A stretch of 34,252 nucleotides of DNA from RGIG3013 sp045538935 (GTDB lineage: Bacteria; Bacillota; Clostridia; Oscillospirales; Acutalibacteraceae): NCBI GenBank assembly GCA_045538935.1, contig JAZQEI010000013.1, forward strand, positions 1 through 34,252, in the 5' to 3' direction. Numbering within the stretch: the stretch's first letter is position 1; each line of letters opens with the position of its first letter. The translations under genes were made by a program, and so were the position numbers. Of this stretch, positions 24,417-32,815 are shown in pieces. The notes under the pieces are model-generated. The model did not search any database. It had not been told where the DNA came from and worked only from the letters and a program-made list of their open reading frames with translations.

Positions 24417-26615
24417 TTAGTTGTTCTTATCGCGCTTTTTAAAGCCGGGGCGTGAGCCGCGGTCGCGTCTGGGGCGACGCTCTGTGCCTTCGTCAGCATC
24501 GTCTTCAACAACTGCGCCTTCGATTTCTACAAGTGCATCGCGACGGCTAAGATTAAGTCTGCCTTGGTCGTCAATTTCGGTTACCTTAACAATAACTTCA
24601 TCGCCAACGCTCACAACATCTTCAACCTTTTCTACACGCTTAACATCAAGCTTGCTTATATGAACAAGACCTTCTTTACCGGGTGCAATTTCTACAAATG
24701 CGCCAAAAGTCATAAGTCTTGTTACCTTGCCCTTATAAATGCCGCCGATTTCGGGGTCATTGGCAATGGTGTTAATAATAGCAATAGCTTGGTTTGCCTT
24801 ATCAATATCAATAGCGGCAACATAAACATGGCCGTCTTCTTCAATATTGATGGTGCACTCGCACTGCTCTTGAATAGACTGAATAACCTTACCCTGCTTA
24901 CCAATAACATCGCCAATCTTAGCGGGGTCGATAACTGTAGTAAGCATTTTGGGAGCATACTTAGAAAGCTCTGCTCTGGGCTCAGAAATAACAGGAAGCA
25001 TAATATCATCTAAAATGTAGTATCTTGCTTTTCTTGTTTTCTCAAAGGCTTCTTTGATAATTTCGGGTGTTAAGCCATGTACCTTTAAGTCCATTTGAAT
25101 TGCGGTAATACCCTTGTGTGTACCTGCAACCTTAAAGTCCATATCGCCATAAAAATCTTCAAGACCTTGAATATCTACCATGGTCATAAAGCTGCCGTCA
25201 TCACCTGTAATAAGGCCACAAGAAATACCCGCAACCGGAGCTTTAATGGGAACGCCTGCTGCCATTAAAGCTAGAGTAGAGCCGCAGATAGATGCCTGAG
25301 ATGTAGAGCCGTTAGAAGAAAGAACTTCGGATACAACTCTAATAGCATATGGGAACTCTTCAACCGACGGAATAACCGGTGCTAATGCACGCTCTGCTAA
25401 TGCGCCGTGGCCGATTTCACGTCTGCCTGGGCCTCTGGATGGCTTTGTTTCGCCAACAGAGTATGATGGGAAGTTGTAGTGGTGAATATATCTCTTTTCA
25501 ACCTCTTCATCAAGGCCGTCTAATTTTTGAGATTCGCTTACCGATGCTAATGTAGCAACCGATAAAACCTGAGTTTGACCACGAGTAAACATACCCGAGC
25601 CGTGTACTCTGGGAAGTAAATCTATCTGTGCATTTAAAGGACGGATTTCGTCTATACCTCTGCCGTCAACACGCTTTTTCTCGTTTTTAAGCCAGTCACG
25701 TACAACGTGCTTTTGAACAAGATACATAATCTCGTCAAGCTTAGCTTCGTTACCCTCAAACTGTGCATCGTACTTTTCGTGTACTGCATTGTAAATGGGT
25801 AAAAGTGCAGCGTCACGAACAAGCTTATCATCTGTATCAAGAGCCTTCTTAACGTCTTCAATGCAGAACTCTTCAAGTTCTTTCATAAAGTCGGGGTCCG
25901 GATCGTTAGATACAAACTCAAACTTAGTCTTGCCAATTTCTGCAACAATGCCGTTTATAAACTTAACAACTTCTTTGTTTACTTCATGGGCCTTCATAAT
26001 GGCATCAAACATAGTGTCGTCCGGAATTTCGTTACCGCCGGCTTCGATCATAGCAACAAGCTCTGCAGTAGATGCAACTGTTAAGTCAAGCTCACTCTTT
26101 TCTCTTTGCTCTAGAGTGGGGTTAATAACGATTTCGCCGTCAACCAAACCAACCTTAACACCCGAGATAGGACCAGCCCATGGAACATCGGAAATAGCAA
26201 TGGCAGCCGAAACACCGATCATAGCGGTAATTTCGGGAGAGCAATCGGGGTCAACCGACATAACTGTTGCTACTACCGAGCAGTCGTTGCGCATATCTTT
26301 AGGGAACAAAGGACGAATAGGACGGTCAATACAACGACCTGCTAATATAGCCTTTTCGCTTGCTCTGCCCTCTCTGCGTTGGAAAGAGCCGGGTATTCTG
26401 CCTACAGAATACATTTTTTCTTCATAGTCTACAGAAAGCGGGAAGAAATCTACGCCTTCACGTGGCTTTGGCGAAGCAGTTACAGTACAAAGAACGCTTG
26501 TTTCACCATAAGTTGCTAAAATTGCTGCATTTGCAAGCTGAGCCATTTTACCTGTTTCAAGCTTTAATGGGCGGCCTGCAAGTGTGGTCTCGTAAACCTT
26601 ATAATTTTCAAACAT
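24417..26615 (-). CDS. pnp: Polyribonucleotide nucleotidyltransferase (PNPase)
   Basis: Phosphorolytic 3'-5' exoribonuclease of RNA decay. The 732 residues carry the full domain set: two RNase PH-like domains (about 10-215 and 315-545) joined by a helical linker, a KH domain (about 557-623) with GKQG at 572-575, an S1 domain (about 624-690), and a charged Arg/Lys/Asp tail. The RGQTQVLSVATL and GRREIGHGALAERAL segments are typical. GGAGGTAAAAA precedes the start. It lies downstream of rpsO, as in most bacteria, with two hairpins between them; the longer one resembles the RNase III-cleaved hairpin that allows PNPase autocontrol in E. coli. Confidence 0.98.
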   Translation of the reverse strand: MFENYKVYETTLAGRPLKLETGKMAQLANAAILATYGETSVLCTVTASPKPREGVDFFPLSVDYEEKMYSVGRIPGSFQRREGRASEKAILAGRCIDRPIRPLFPKDMRNDCSVVATVMSVDPDCSPEITAMIGVSAAIAISDVPWAGPISGVKVGLVDGEIVINPTLEQREKSELDLTVASTAELVAMIEAGGNEIPDDTMFDAIMKAHEVNKEVVKFINGIVAEIGKTKFEFVSNDPDPDFMKELEEFCIEDVKKALDTDDKLVRDAALLPIYNAVHEKYDAQFEGNEAKLDEIMYLVQKHVVRDWLKNEKKRVDGRGIDEIRPLNAQIDLLPRVHGSGMFTRGQTQVLSVATLASVSESQKLDGLDEEVEKRYIHHYNFPSYSVGETKPSRGPGRREIGHGALAERALAPVIPSVEEFPYAIRVVSEVLSSNGSTSQASICGSTLALMAAGVPIKAPVAGISCGLITGDDGSFMTMVDIQGLEDFYGDMDFKVAGTHKGITAIQMDLKVHGLTPEIIKEAFEKTRKARYYILDDIMLPVISEPRAELSKYAPKMLTTVIDPAKIGDVIGKQGKVIQSIQEQCECTINIEEDGHVYVAAIDIDKANQAIAIINTIANDPEIGGIYKGKVTRLMTFGAFVEIAPGKEGLVHISKLDVKRVEKVEDVVSVGDEVIVKVTEIDDQGRLNLSRRDALVEIEGAVVEDDADEGTERRPRRDRGSRPGFKKRDKNN

Positions 26616-26646
26616 TTTTTACCTCCTAAATTTTTGAGGTTTTTCC

Positions 26647-26704
26647 GTTTAGCAATAAATCGGCAGTCAAACCTTATATTTTGGCCGTCGATTTACCGCT
26701 AAAC
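26647..26704 (-). other. Long hairpin between rpsO and pnp, possible RNase III site
   Basis: A 22-nt arm at 26647-26668 pairs with 26683-26704. On the RNA the stem is nearly continuous (about 19 pairs, including G-U, and one or two mismatches) with a 14-nt loop. Flanking U-rich and A-rich runs could extend it. No U-tract for termination follows. Confidence 0.6.
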
Positions 26705-26732
26705 CTCGAAAAAACCCAATTTTATATAACAA

Positions 26733-26756
26733 GGCAGACCGAAAAATCGGCCTGCC
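26733..26756 (-). terminator. Hairpin after rpsO, weak terminator or mRNA end stabiliser
   Basis: GGCAGGCCGA and TCGGTCTGCC (minus strand; 26747-26756 with 26733-26742) form a 10-bp GC-rich stem with one G-U pair and a 4-nt loop. It is followed by TTGTTATATAAAATT, a poor U-tract, so read-through into pnp is expected. Confidence 0.6.
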
Positions 26757-26766
26757 ATGCCATTTA

Positions 26767-27030
26767 TTACTTACGGATGCCGAGCTTTTTGATTATAGCA
26801 CGATATCTCTCAATGTCCTTCTTAGCAAGGTAAGCTAAGAGGTTTCTTCTGTGACCAACCATCTTTAAAAGACCGCGTCTTGAATGGTGGTCGTTCTTGT
26901 GAGCCTTTAAGTGCTCGGTAAGTTCGTTAATGCGCTTTGTTAAAACCGCAATTTGAACTTCAGGAGAACCTGTATCACCTTCGTGAACTGCATAATCTTT
27001 AATGATCTGCTGCTTTTCTTCCTTTAACAT
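26767..27030 (-). CDS. rpsO: 30S ribosomal protein S15
   Basis: An 87-residue protein that binds the central 16S rRNA junction. Conserved segments: GDTGSPEVQIAVLTKRI, HLKAHKNDHHSRRGLLKMVG and RRNLLAYL. I choose the ATG at 27030 (MLKEEKQQ) because GGAG lies 8 bp upstream; the GTG three codons earlier overlaps this ribosome-binding site. The length then fits the usual 88-89 residues. It has its own promoter and a structured leader and is followed by pnp. Confidence 0.97.
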   Translation of the reverse strand: MLKEEKQQIIKDYAVHEGDTGSPEVQIAVLTKRINELTEHLKAHKNDHHSRRGLLKMVGHRRNLLAYLAKKDIERYRAIIKKLGIRK

Positions 27031-27132
27031 TTGTTTCACTCCTTTATAAATTCGTCAGCCGATAAACCAAGCATATGGCCTTTAGTGAATCCACATTTTG
27101 TGGCAGACGCCGAATGCATAGTAAACGGTAGC
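27031..27132 (-). ncRNA. Structured leader of rpsO, candidate S15-binding regulatory RNA
   Basis: About 100 nt between the predicted start of transcription and rpsO. Possible stems: an outer pairing CGAAT (27111-27115) with ATTCG (27050-27054), an inner perfect hairpin CCACA-TTT-TGTGG (27091-27103), and a short CCA/TGG hairpin near 27070-27080. This gives a three-way-junction-like fold next to the gene, as expected for S15 autoregulation known from several bacteria. Not tested by folding. Confidence 0.45.
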
Positions 27133-27138
27133 CTTGTG

Positions 27139-27167
27139 ATTATATCACACTCATCTTAAAAAGTAAA
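27139..27167 (-). promoter_or_regulatory. Promoter of rpsO-pnp
   Basis: Minus strand: -35 TTTACT (27162-27167), a 17-bp spacer and -10 TATAAT (27139-27144). The -35 box is 4 bp from the htpG stop codon; no terminator of htpG is visible, so some read-through from htpG into rpsO is possible. Confidence 0.75.
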
Positions 27168-27170
27168 GCA

Positions 27171-29057
27171 TTATTTTATGAGTGAGCATATAAGTTCGCT
27201 ATAAGCCGTTGGGTCATCAATACTAAATCCAGCAATAAGCATTGCCGAGCAGTAAAGAATTTCTAAAATTTCTTCTGCCTTTTTAGTATCGTTTTTGTAG
27301 GCATTTTTAAGAACCGAGAATATTGCATGTTTAGAATTAAGCTCTAACACCTTTGTTGCCTTAGGTTTATTTTCCCCGGGCATAGAAGCAAAATACTTTT
27401 CCATTTCTATGCTTATTTGTCCTTCGGCACTAAGCACTACAGGGTGCGTTTTAAGCTTTTTAGAAACAACAACCTTGCTAACTTTGTCTTTTAAATACTC
27501 GGTAGCAAATTTAAGCAGTTCTTCGTTTTCTTCTACAGCTTTTTTAGACTCATTCTTCTCATCATCAGAAAGGAGCTCATCATTATCGGCATCTACCGAA
27601 CGAAACTCTTTTTCATTAAACTTTAAAAGCGTATTTACAACAAACTCGTCAACCTCATTGGTAAAGCAAAGAATATCGTAACCTTTTTCTTTAACAAGTT
27701 CTGCTTGAGGTAAGGAATCTATTTTTGCAGCAGACTCACCGCAAGCGTAATAAATATACTTTTGGTCCTCTGACATTGCATTAACATATTCGTTAAGAGT
27801 TATAAACTTTTTAAGGTTGTTGGAGTAAAACAACAGTAAATTTTGTATTTTATCTTTATTGGTTCCATAATCAGCTACTGTTCCGTATTTAAGTTGTAGC
27901 CCGAATTCCTTAAAGAAACCTTCGTACTCTTCTCTATTATTTTCAAGCTTTTTATTTAATTCAGCAAGGATTTTCTTTTCGATGTTTGTGGCTATGCTCT
28001 TTAACTGGCGGTCATGCTGAAGCATTTCTCTCGAAATATTAAGTGATAAATCCTGACTGTCTACAACACCTTTTACAAACATTAAATAATCGGGCAGTAA
28101 ATCGGCACACTTATCCATAATAAGAACGCCGTTTGAGTAAAGTTCAAGTCCTTTTTCGTAATCTTTGGTGTAATAATTAAAAGGCGCGGCAGACGGGATA
28201 TATAAAAGAGCCTCATACGACACTATGCCCTCTGTGCTAACCTTAATGGTAGAAAAAGGCTTTTTAAAGTCAAAAAACTTGTCTTGATAAAAAGCATTTA
28301 AATCTTCTTCGGTAACCTCAGATTTAGAACGCTTCCAAATAGGCACCATACTGTTTACGGTCTCTGGCTCTATGTATGTTTCGGTAGTTGTATTTTCGCC
28401 CTCGCCTACCTGGCGTGTTTTTTCCATATCCATAATAATAGGATATGCAATATAATCAGAATACCTTTTAATAAGGTAACGAAGTCGATATAAATCTAAA
28501 AACTCGCTATAATTTTCGGCCTCGGTATCATTTTTTATGTGCATTATAATTTTTGTACCAACTGCACTCTCGCCATATTCTTTAATAGAATATCCGTCTA
28601 CGCCCTCAGACTCCCAAATATAAGCAACATTAGATGTATAGTGCTTAGAAATTACTTGAACGTTATCGCTAACCATAAAAGCAGAGTAAAAGCCAACGCC
28701 AAACTGACCTATAATATTTGCGGTATTATCACCTTCGGCAATTTGCTCTTTGAACTTAAGCGAGCCACTGCGTGCAATGGTACCAAGATTGCTTTCTAGG
28801 TCTTCAGCAGTCATGCCTATTCCGTTATCGGTAACGGTTATTGTATTGTTGTCTTTATCTATATCTACCTTAATATGTAAATCGTTAGCATATTTCCTTG
28901 CTGTTTCATCGGTTAAAGCGGTGTAACGAAGTTTATCTAAGGCATCGCTTGCGTTAGATATAATTTCTCTTAAAAATATCTCTTTATTGGTATAAATGGA
29001 ATTAATCATTAAATCCATTAGCCTTTTAGATTCAGCTTTAAATTGTTTTTTTGCCAT
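27171..29057 (-). CDS. htpG: Molecular chaperone HtpG (bacterial Hsp90)
   Basis: An ATP-dependent dimeric chaperone of 628 residues, the usual length. N-terminal GHKL ATP site: NASDALDKLR (35-44), DNGIGMT (77-83) and IGQFGVGFYSAF (116-127). The middle domain carries VKGVVDSQDLSLNISREMLQ, and the C-terminal dimerisation domain follows. It lies 15 bp downstream of a DUF4430 gene and is probably co-transcribed with it. No CIRCE element is present upstream, so it appears to be outside HrcA control, unlike the dnaK operon in this window. Confidence 0.97.
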   Translation of the reverse strand: MAKKQFKAESKRLMDLMINSIYTNKEIFLREIISNASDALDKLRYTALTDETARKYANDLHIKVDIDKDNNTITVTDNGIGMTAEDLESNLGTIARSGSLKFKEQIAEGDNTANIIGQFGVGFYSAFMVSDNVQVISKHYTSNVAYIWESEGVDGYSIKEYGESAVGTKIIMHIKNDTEAENYSEFLDLYRLRYLIKRYSDYIAYPIIMDMEKTRQVGEGENTTTETYIEPETVNSMVPIWKRSKSEVTEEDLNAFYQDKFFDFKKPFSTIKVSTEGIVSYEALLYIPSAAPFNYYTKDYEKGLELYSNGVLIMDKCADLLPDYLMFVKGVVDSQDLSLNISREMLQHDRQLKSIATNIEKKILAELNKKLENNREEYEGFFKEFGLQLKYGTVADYGTNKDKIQNLLLFYSNNLKKFITLNEYVNAMSEDQKYIYYACGESAAKIDSLPQAELVKEKGYDILCFTNEVDEFVVNTLLKFNEKEFRSVDADNDELLSDDEKNESKKAVEENEELLKFATEYLKDKVSKVVVSKKLKTHPVVLSAEGQISIEMEKYFASMPGENKPKATKVLELNSKHAIFSVLKNAYKNDTKKAEEILEILYCSAMLIAGFSIDDPTAYSELICSLIK

Positions 29058-29072
29058 TGTTTAAGCTTCCTT

Positions 29073-29480
29073 TCAGTGGGTATATACTATTTGGTAACAA
29101 TCACCGTTAGATATTTCAATATCGGCAGGTTTTAAATTGGTGGTTTCGCCATCTATAAATATTTGCCATGTAGCTCCGTTTTCAGCCACAACACCGTCTA
29201 CAACGGTATACTTACCTGTTGATTGCTCTGAACTTTCTATTAAGCCCTCATCTAAAAGAGCATCTTCTAAAGAAGAGCCGGTTGAGCCGATTTTGAATTC
29301 TTGAATTGAAGAATCAGCATAAACTACCTCAACCGTTATATGTACTGTATTTTCTACCTTAAGCTTTGTAATTGCTAAATAGCAAATACAAAAAATGCAG
29401 GTTATTAAAATTGCAATAATGCAACACATAGCAGTTGTAACCGTTTTTTTAGGAACACGTTTTCCCATAAAATTTACCAC
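29073..29480 (-). CDS. Membrane-anchored DUF4430 protein
   Basis: A 135-residue protein with an N-terminal membrane segment (about 16-36) and one extracellular DUF4430 domain (about 45-134; GSTGSSLEDALLDEGL, then NGATWQIFIDGE and the end GDCYQIVYTH). DUF4430 resembles the C-terminal domain of cobalamin-carrier proteins and is often found in surface proteins of Firmicutes, sometimes near vitamin transporters. No transporter gene is adjacent here; the neighbour is htpG. The start is GTG at 29480, after AAGGGATG; an ATG four codons in is an alternative. Confidence 0.75.
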   Translation of the reverse strand: MVNFMGKRVPKKTVTTAMCCIIAILITCIFCICYLAITKLKVENTVHITVEVVYADSSIQEFKIGSTGSSLEDALLDEGLIESSEQSTGKYTVVDGVVAENGATWQIFIDGETTNLKPADIEISNGDCYQIVYTH

Positions 29481-29511
29481 AAAATCATCCCTTATATTTT
29501 AATTGTAAAAC

Positions 29512-29540
29512 ATTTTATACCATATTACAAAATTTTTCAA
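29512..29540 (-). promoter_or_regulatory. Promoter of the DUF4430-htpG operon
   Basis: Minus strand: -35 TTGAAA (29535-29540), a 17-bp spacer and -10 TAAAAT (29512-29517). Confidence 0.6.
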
Positions 29541-29559
29541 GTGCTACAAAATATAATTT

Positions 29560-29593
29560 AAGCGCGTACTTAAATCAATTTTAGCACGCGCTT
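29560..29593 (-). terminator. Terminator after the third ABC exporter gene
   Basis: AAGCGCGTGCT (29583-29593 on the minus strand) pairs with AGTACGCGCTT (29560-29570), an 11-bp stem with one G-U pair, followed by AAATTATATTTTG. The U-tract is weak. Confidence 0.75.
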
Positions 29594-29597
29594 GTGT

Positions 29598-31511
29598 TTA
29601 TTCTTCTTCAAAATTTAAAAATGGTATATTCGGAATTATAGGCTTTTGCCTTGGTACATCTAATGGTGCTACACCCATTTTTTGATTATGCTCTAAAACC
29701 TTTTTAAACTGTGTTTCGTATAACTTTTTATATACTGTACCGTCGGTCAGCAAAGAATCATGAGTACCCTCTTCTACGATAACGCCTTTATCTATAACCA
29801 ATATTTTATTGGCCGCAAGAACGGTAGATAATCTATGCGCTATAACAATACTTGTTCTACCTTTCATTAAAGGTTCTAACGCCTCTTGTATAAGATTTTC
29901 GGAAATAGAATCAAGGGCCGAGGTAGCTTCATCTAAAATAAGAATTTTAGGATCTTTTAGCATAACCCTTGCAATAGATATACGTTGCTTTTCGCCGCCC
30001 GAAAGCTTTAGTCCGCGGTTGCCAACTATTGTATCGTATTTATCGGGCAACGATTCTATAAAGTCATGAATATTTGCTGCCTTACAAACCGCCTCTATTT
30101 CCTTATAAGTCGCATCTGATTTGGCATAGAGTAAATTTTGCATTATGGTGCCGTTAAACAAATATGTATCTTGTGTTACAACACCGATATTGCGTCTTAA
30201 ATACTCTAAATCAAAATCTATTACGTCTACTCCATTAATCTTTACTTCACCATCTAAAACGTCGTAAAGTCTTGGTATTAAACCTATAATAGTAGATTTA
30301 CCGGCACCCGAAGCGCCAACAATTGCATACATACTGCCACTCGGCACCTTGAAAGATACATCTTTTAATATAGGTACATTTTTCTCATACGAAAACTTAA
30401 CATTGCAAAACTCTATATCTGCGCCATCAATTTTCGGCTTAACAGCATTAGGTTTACTTACAATATCTTGCTTACGGTCATAATAATCGAAAATTCTTGT
30501 AAACAAAGCCAAGCTTCTTACAAACGATACCTGAATATTAAGTAAACTTCTTACCGGATGGTAAAGTCTGTTAAGCAGCGAAATTATTGCAGTTATTCCA
30601 CCCACCGTAAGACCCATAGAGCCATTTTTTATAATTATTATTCCACCTGCTAAATATATACAGAGCGGAGCTATTTGACCAAACATACCCAGTACAACAA
30701 AGAACATATTGCCTGCCCAGTGTTCTTTTAGGCTTATTTTCACAACGTCATTATTAACAGATTCAAACTTTTTGTACTCGTCTTTTTCTTTGGTAAAAAA
30801 CTTTACAAGCATGGAACCGCTAACGCTTAAGGTTTCATTAATATGTTGGTTTAAGGCATCGTGCTTTTCTTGGGCTTTTTGCAATAAACTCCAACGTTTT
30901 TTACCAACTAATCTGGTTGGCAAAATTAAAAGCGGCACTATTACAATACCTACAATAGCGAGTTTCCAGTTAAGTGAAAACAATGCTACAAGTGTAGTAA
31001 CTACAACACAAACATCACCAACGACACTGGTAAGTGTACTGGTTATAACCGAGCCAACGCCACCAATATCACTATTCATACGTGTAATAATATCGCCTTG
31101 GCGCTCGGTTGTAAAAAACGCGTGCGACATATACTGCAAGTGACCATACATTTGGTTTTTCATATCATAAATTATTTTTTGTGATATCCAAGTGTTAACA
31201 TAGTTTTGCGTAACCTGTATGACCTGTGAAAGTATTACCGTAATTAAAGAATATATAAGAAGTTCTATAAGCATTTCGAAATCTTTACCTATTAACGCTT
31301 CATCTACTATTCTTTTGGTCAGCAAAGAAGGTAAAAGTCCTAACACAGAAGAAATAAGTATTGCCAAAAACACAAAAGCAAACTGTAAGCTGTAAGGCTT
31401 TAAGTAACTTAAAATTCTTACAATAAGCGCTTTTGTTACTTTTGGCATATTTTCTTTTTCTTCTTTTGTTAAAAAGCTGCGCGGTCCACCGGGCATTCCT
31501 CTTGGCGGCAT
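29598..31511 (-). CDS. ABC exporter half-transporter (probably homodimeric multidrug type)
   Basis: A permease-ATPase of about 637 residues from the ATG at 31511, which has AGAGGAAA upstream; a start 14 codons earlier has no good ribosome-binding site. A Pro/Gly/Arg-rich N-terminus (MPPRGMPGGPRS) precedes six helices and the ATPase domain. The ATPase has all canonical residues: GASGAGKS, LSGGEKQR, LILDEATSALD with catalytic Glu, and IAHRLST. Both sites of a homodimer would therefore be active. A C-terminal extension of about 40 residues ends in NFEEE. It is divergent from hrcA. Its promoter carries the same palindrome as the marR-ABC promoter. Confidence 0.92.
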   Translation of the reverse strand: MPPRGMPGGPRSFLTKEEKENMPKVTKALIVRILSYLKPYSLQFAFVFLAILISSVLGLLPSLLTKRIVDEALIGKDFEMLIELLIYSLITVILSQVIQVTQNYVNTWISQKIIYDMKNQMYGHLQYMSHAFFTTERQGDIITRMNSDIGGVGSVITSTLTSVVGDVCVVVTTLVALFSLNWKLAIVGIVIVPLLILPTRLVGKKRWSLLQKAQEKHDALNQHINETLSVSGSMLVKFFTKEKDEYKKFESVNNDVVKISLKEHWAGNMFFVVLGMFGQIAPLCIYLAGGIIIIKNGSMGLTVGGITAIISLLNRLYHPVRSLLNIQVSFVRSLALFTRIFDYYDRKQDIVSKPNAVKPKIDGADIEFCNVKFSYEKNVPILKDVSFKVPSGSMYAIVGASGAGKSTIIGLIPRLYDVLDGEVKINGVDVIDFDLEYLRRNIGVVTQDTYLFNGTIMQNLLYAKSDATYKEIEAVCKAANIHDFIESLPDKYDTIVGNRGLKLSGGEKQRISIARVMLKDPKILILDEATSALDSISENLIQEALEPLMKGRTSIVIAHRLSTVLAANKILVIDKGVIVEEGTHDSLLTDGTVYKKLYETQFKKVLEHNQKMGVAPLDVPRQKPIIPNIPFLNFEEE

Positions 31512-31557
31512 ATTTTTTCCTCTGCTTTCATTGTATTTCGTAATAAAAAGCAATTAT

Positions 31558-31569
31558 TTAACTTGTTAA
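31558..31569. promoter_or_regulatory. Second copy of the probable MarR operator
   Basis: TTAAC-TT-GTTAA in plus-strand reading. The two bases CT separate the right half-site from the -10 box at 31572-31577, exactly as at 24319-24331 in the marR promoter. Confidence 0.6.
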
Positions 31570-31571
31570 CT

Positions 31572-31600
31572 ATTGTAACATACAAAGGGCACTATGTACA
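31572..31600 (-). promoter_or_regulatory. Promoter of the third ABC exporter gene
   Basis: Minus strand: -35 TGTACA (31595-31600), a 17-bp spacer, and -10 TACAAT (31572-31577). A second possible promoter (TTGACT, 17 bp, CATTAT) lies further upstream. Confidence 0.6.
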
Positions 31601-31684
31601 GTAAAATTTTGTAAAATTTAAGAGTATAATGTCACAAAGGTCAGTAAAAGTCAAAAAACTTTTCAAAAAATTCACAAATACCTA

Positions 31685-31713
31685 TTGACTTTTGTATAAA
31701 AGGGTGTTAAATT
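31685..31713 (+). promoter_or_regulatory. Promoter of the hrcA-grpE-dnaK operon
   Basis: -35 TTGACT (31685-31690), a 17-bp spacer and -10 TAAATT (31708-31713). The CIRCE element starts 8 bp after the -10 box. Confidence 0.75.
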
Positions 31714-31721
31714 ATATGCAG

Positions 31722-31748
31722 TTAGCACTCGCAGCGTTAGAGTGCTAA
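31722..31748. promoter_or_regulatory. CIRCE element, HrcA operator
   Basis: TTAGCACTC-N9-GAGTGCTAA, a perfect match to the consensus. It covers the expected transcription start of hrcA-grpE-dnaK, so HrcA represses its own operon until heat shock engages GroEL. No second CIRCE was found in the window. Confidence 0.98.
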
Positions 31749-31779
31749 ATCGTAAGTTTGCATTATTAGGGGTGAACAA

Positions 31780-32814
31780 ATGGAATTAAGCGCCAGGAAA
31801 CAGGCAATACTTACTGCAGTAGTAAAAGCATATATCAAGACGGGTGAGCCTATAGGTTCAAAACTGCTAAGTAACATATTAAATCTTAGTCTGTCTTCTG
31901 CAACCCTACGTAATGAGATGAGCGAATTGTGCGAGTTGGGTCTTTTAGAACAACCACACACATCGGCAGGAAGAGTACCATCGGTAACAGGCTATAAAAT
32001 GTATGTTGATTCTGTTTTAAGCAGCCACACCCTTTCAGACGAACAAAAATATGCTATAGATTCATTAATTGCAAAATTGCCCGATGACCCACAGCAAATT
32101 CCATCGACTGCTGCCGAGCTTTTATCAGAATATACAGGTCTTGCTTCTATTTCAGCTACCGCTTTTGACGATTCAACGTTTATAAAGCATGCTCACGCAA
32201 CGCTAATTAGCCGCCGTACAGTTTTGATTGTTCTTATAGCATCCAACGGAGCATCTAAAAGTCAGGTTTGTCGCAGTAATGACGATTTAACCGACCAAGA
32301 CCTTAATTACCTAAACGCAATTATAAATGAATATATAATTTCCAAAAAGTTAACTCTGCTAGATAAAGTTTATCTCCAAAACATAGTATCGTCTTACGGG
32401 TGGAACGCTTTAAACATCACCCCCCTACTGTCTCAGGTATTTAGTACGGTATCTGAGCTTAAAACCTCTAAACTTTACCTTAAAGGTCAAGCAAACCTAT
32501 TTGGTAATTGTTTTACTGAAGACGATGCACTTAAAATTATAAAAATGCTTTCTAATACCGACTCGGTAATTTCTATACTTAATTCGTTAAATAATCCTAT
32601 AAATGTTATTTTTGCTAACTCGGCCGATGCCACTTTGATAAGTCCGCCATGTATGATAATTGCAAATTGCTACTCATTAGGCAACGCACCTACAAAAATA
32701 GGCATTATAGGACCCACAAGAATATCTTACGAAAGCATAATTCCGAGTATAGAATATTTTTCTAAAGCACTAAGCACACATATAAATCGTGCTCTCGAAT
32801 TTATGGAGGATTAA
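31780..32814 (+). CDS. hrcA: Heat-inducible transcription repressor HrcA
   Basis: A 344-residue repressor that binds CIRCE. N-terminal winged helix with LSARKQAILTAVVKAYIKTGEPIGSK and the recognition segment SSATLRNEMSELCELGLLEQPHTSAGRVPS (39-68), then a GAF-like domain and the C-terminal IIGPTRISYESIIPSIEY signature (about 308-325). AGGGGTG lies upstream of the ATG. The gene is followed one base later by grpE. Confidence 0.98.
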   Translation: MELSARKQAILTAVVKAYIKTGEPIGSKLLSNILNLSLSSATLRNEMSELCELGLLEQPHTSAGRVPSVTGYKMYVDSVLSSHTLSDEQKYAIDSLIAKLPDDPQQIPSTAAELLSEYTGLASISATAFDDSTFIKHAHATLISRRTVLIVLIASNGASKSQVCRSNDDLTDQDLNYLNAIINEYIISKKLTLLDKVYLQNIVSSYGWNALNITPLLSQVFSTVSELKTSKLYLKGQANLFGNCFTEDDALKIIKMLSNTDSVISILNSLNNPINVIFANSADATLISPPCMIIANCYSLGNAPTKIGIIGPTRISYESIIPSIEYFSKALSTHINRALEFMED

Positions 32815-32815
32815 A

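Noticed and set aside
27139..29540. HrcA or CtsR control of htpG
   Set aside because: No TTAGCACTC-type inverted repeat or CtsR heptad repeat is seen upstream of the DUF4430-htpG promoter.
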